Below, in pieces: positions 29,311 through 29,393 of a DNA stretch of 29,393 bases; position 1 is the first letter of the stretch; each line of letters starts with the position of its first letter. The notes beneath the pieces are model-generated. The model ran no database searches, had not been told where the DNA came from, and worked only from the letters and a program-made list of their open reading frames with translations. The stretch spans positions 6,627 to 36,019 of the forward strand of contig DPJL01000064.1 of NCBI GenBank assembly GCA_003543035.1. Direction: 5' to 3'. The position numbers and the translations under genes are program-made. This stretch comes from Micromonosporaceae bacterium. Lineage in GTDB: Bacteria > Actinomycetota > Actinomycetes > Mycobacteriales > Micromonosporaceae.

Positions 29311-29393
29311 AGATCGGAAGAGCACACGTCAGATCGGAAGAGGGTGGTGTAGGGAAAGAGTGCACGAACTGAGTAGATCGCGGTGGGCGCCGT
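29311..29393. other. Illumina TruSeq-type adapter sequence (assembly artefact)
   Basis: Bases 29311-29330 are AGATCGGAAGAGCACACGTC, the start of the TruSeq read-1 adapter. From 29331 a second adapter begins (AGATCGGAAGAG) and continues GTAGGGAAAGAGTG like the read-2/universal adapter. A short index-like stretch follows, then GTAGATCgCGGTGGgCGCCGT, matching the adapter's distal part. Most mismatches to the standard adapter are changes to G, as expected from low-signal bases in two-colour sequencing. Nothing here should be annotated as biology. Confidence 0.97.

Overview
The window reads as high-GC actinobacterial DNA, most likely from a Mycobacteriaceae-type genome. Supporting signs are GTG and TTG starts, ATGA/GTGA stop-start overlaps, a mycobacterial-looking group II truncated globin and a tRNA-Gly(TCC) 3' half close to what I recall of the M. 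tuberculosis gene. No single gene fixes the genus. The last 83 bases (29311-29393) are not genomic: they are Illumina TruSeq-type adapter, so the window ends at an artificial contig end and its last gene is cut there.

Left part (1-8.3 kb). A cation:proton antiporter (running off the left edge) and an unknown membrane protein lie on the minus strand. A DUF1579-like protein, a truncated globin and a polytopic membrane protein lie on the plus strand. They converge on a translationally coupled minus-strand operon of three membrane-anchored proteins; the middle one carries a coiled coil of more than 200 residues. Next come a TrmB/LuxR-type regulator and a small secreted protein.

Middle part (8.3-18.8 kb). 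An AfsR-type SARP regulator (OmpR-like, BTAD, NB-ARC and TPR domains) has 11-bp-phased direct repeats upstream and is nearly coupled to a VOC-fold protein. A divergent secreted pair follows: a Tat-exported family 8 polysaccharide lyase and a Sec-exported phosphodiester glycosidase with a golvesin/xanthan-lyase-type C-terminal domain. Together they look like a polysaccharide-degrading locus. After that come a frameshifted HAD hydrolase, an MDR oxidoreductase and a divergent TetR regulator sharing two near-identical palindromic operators, and a small membrane protein.

Accessory part (18.8-27.2 kb). This stretch is visibly more A/T-rich and gene-poor. It holds a solitary 1107-residue SF1 helicase with a long coiled-coil insertion, a C-terminal PLD nuclease domain and a zinc ribbon, which is a candidate single-gene defence protein. 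It also holds 1.3 kb of apparently decayed DNA, an RHH/PIN toxin-antitoxin pair, and a truncated tRNA-Gly(TCC) 3' half with its terminator and an 11-bp tandem repeat. That truncation is an integration scar. A possible phage terminase small-subunit relic lies directly beside it, followed by a GT4 glycosyltransferase.

Right end (27.2-29.3 kb). A secreted subtilisin-inhibitor-like (SSI) protein with a predicted Arg P1 residue is followed by a small membrane protein and a DoxX-like protein. These two are divergent from a TetR regulator that is truncated by the adapter sequence.
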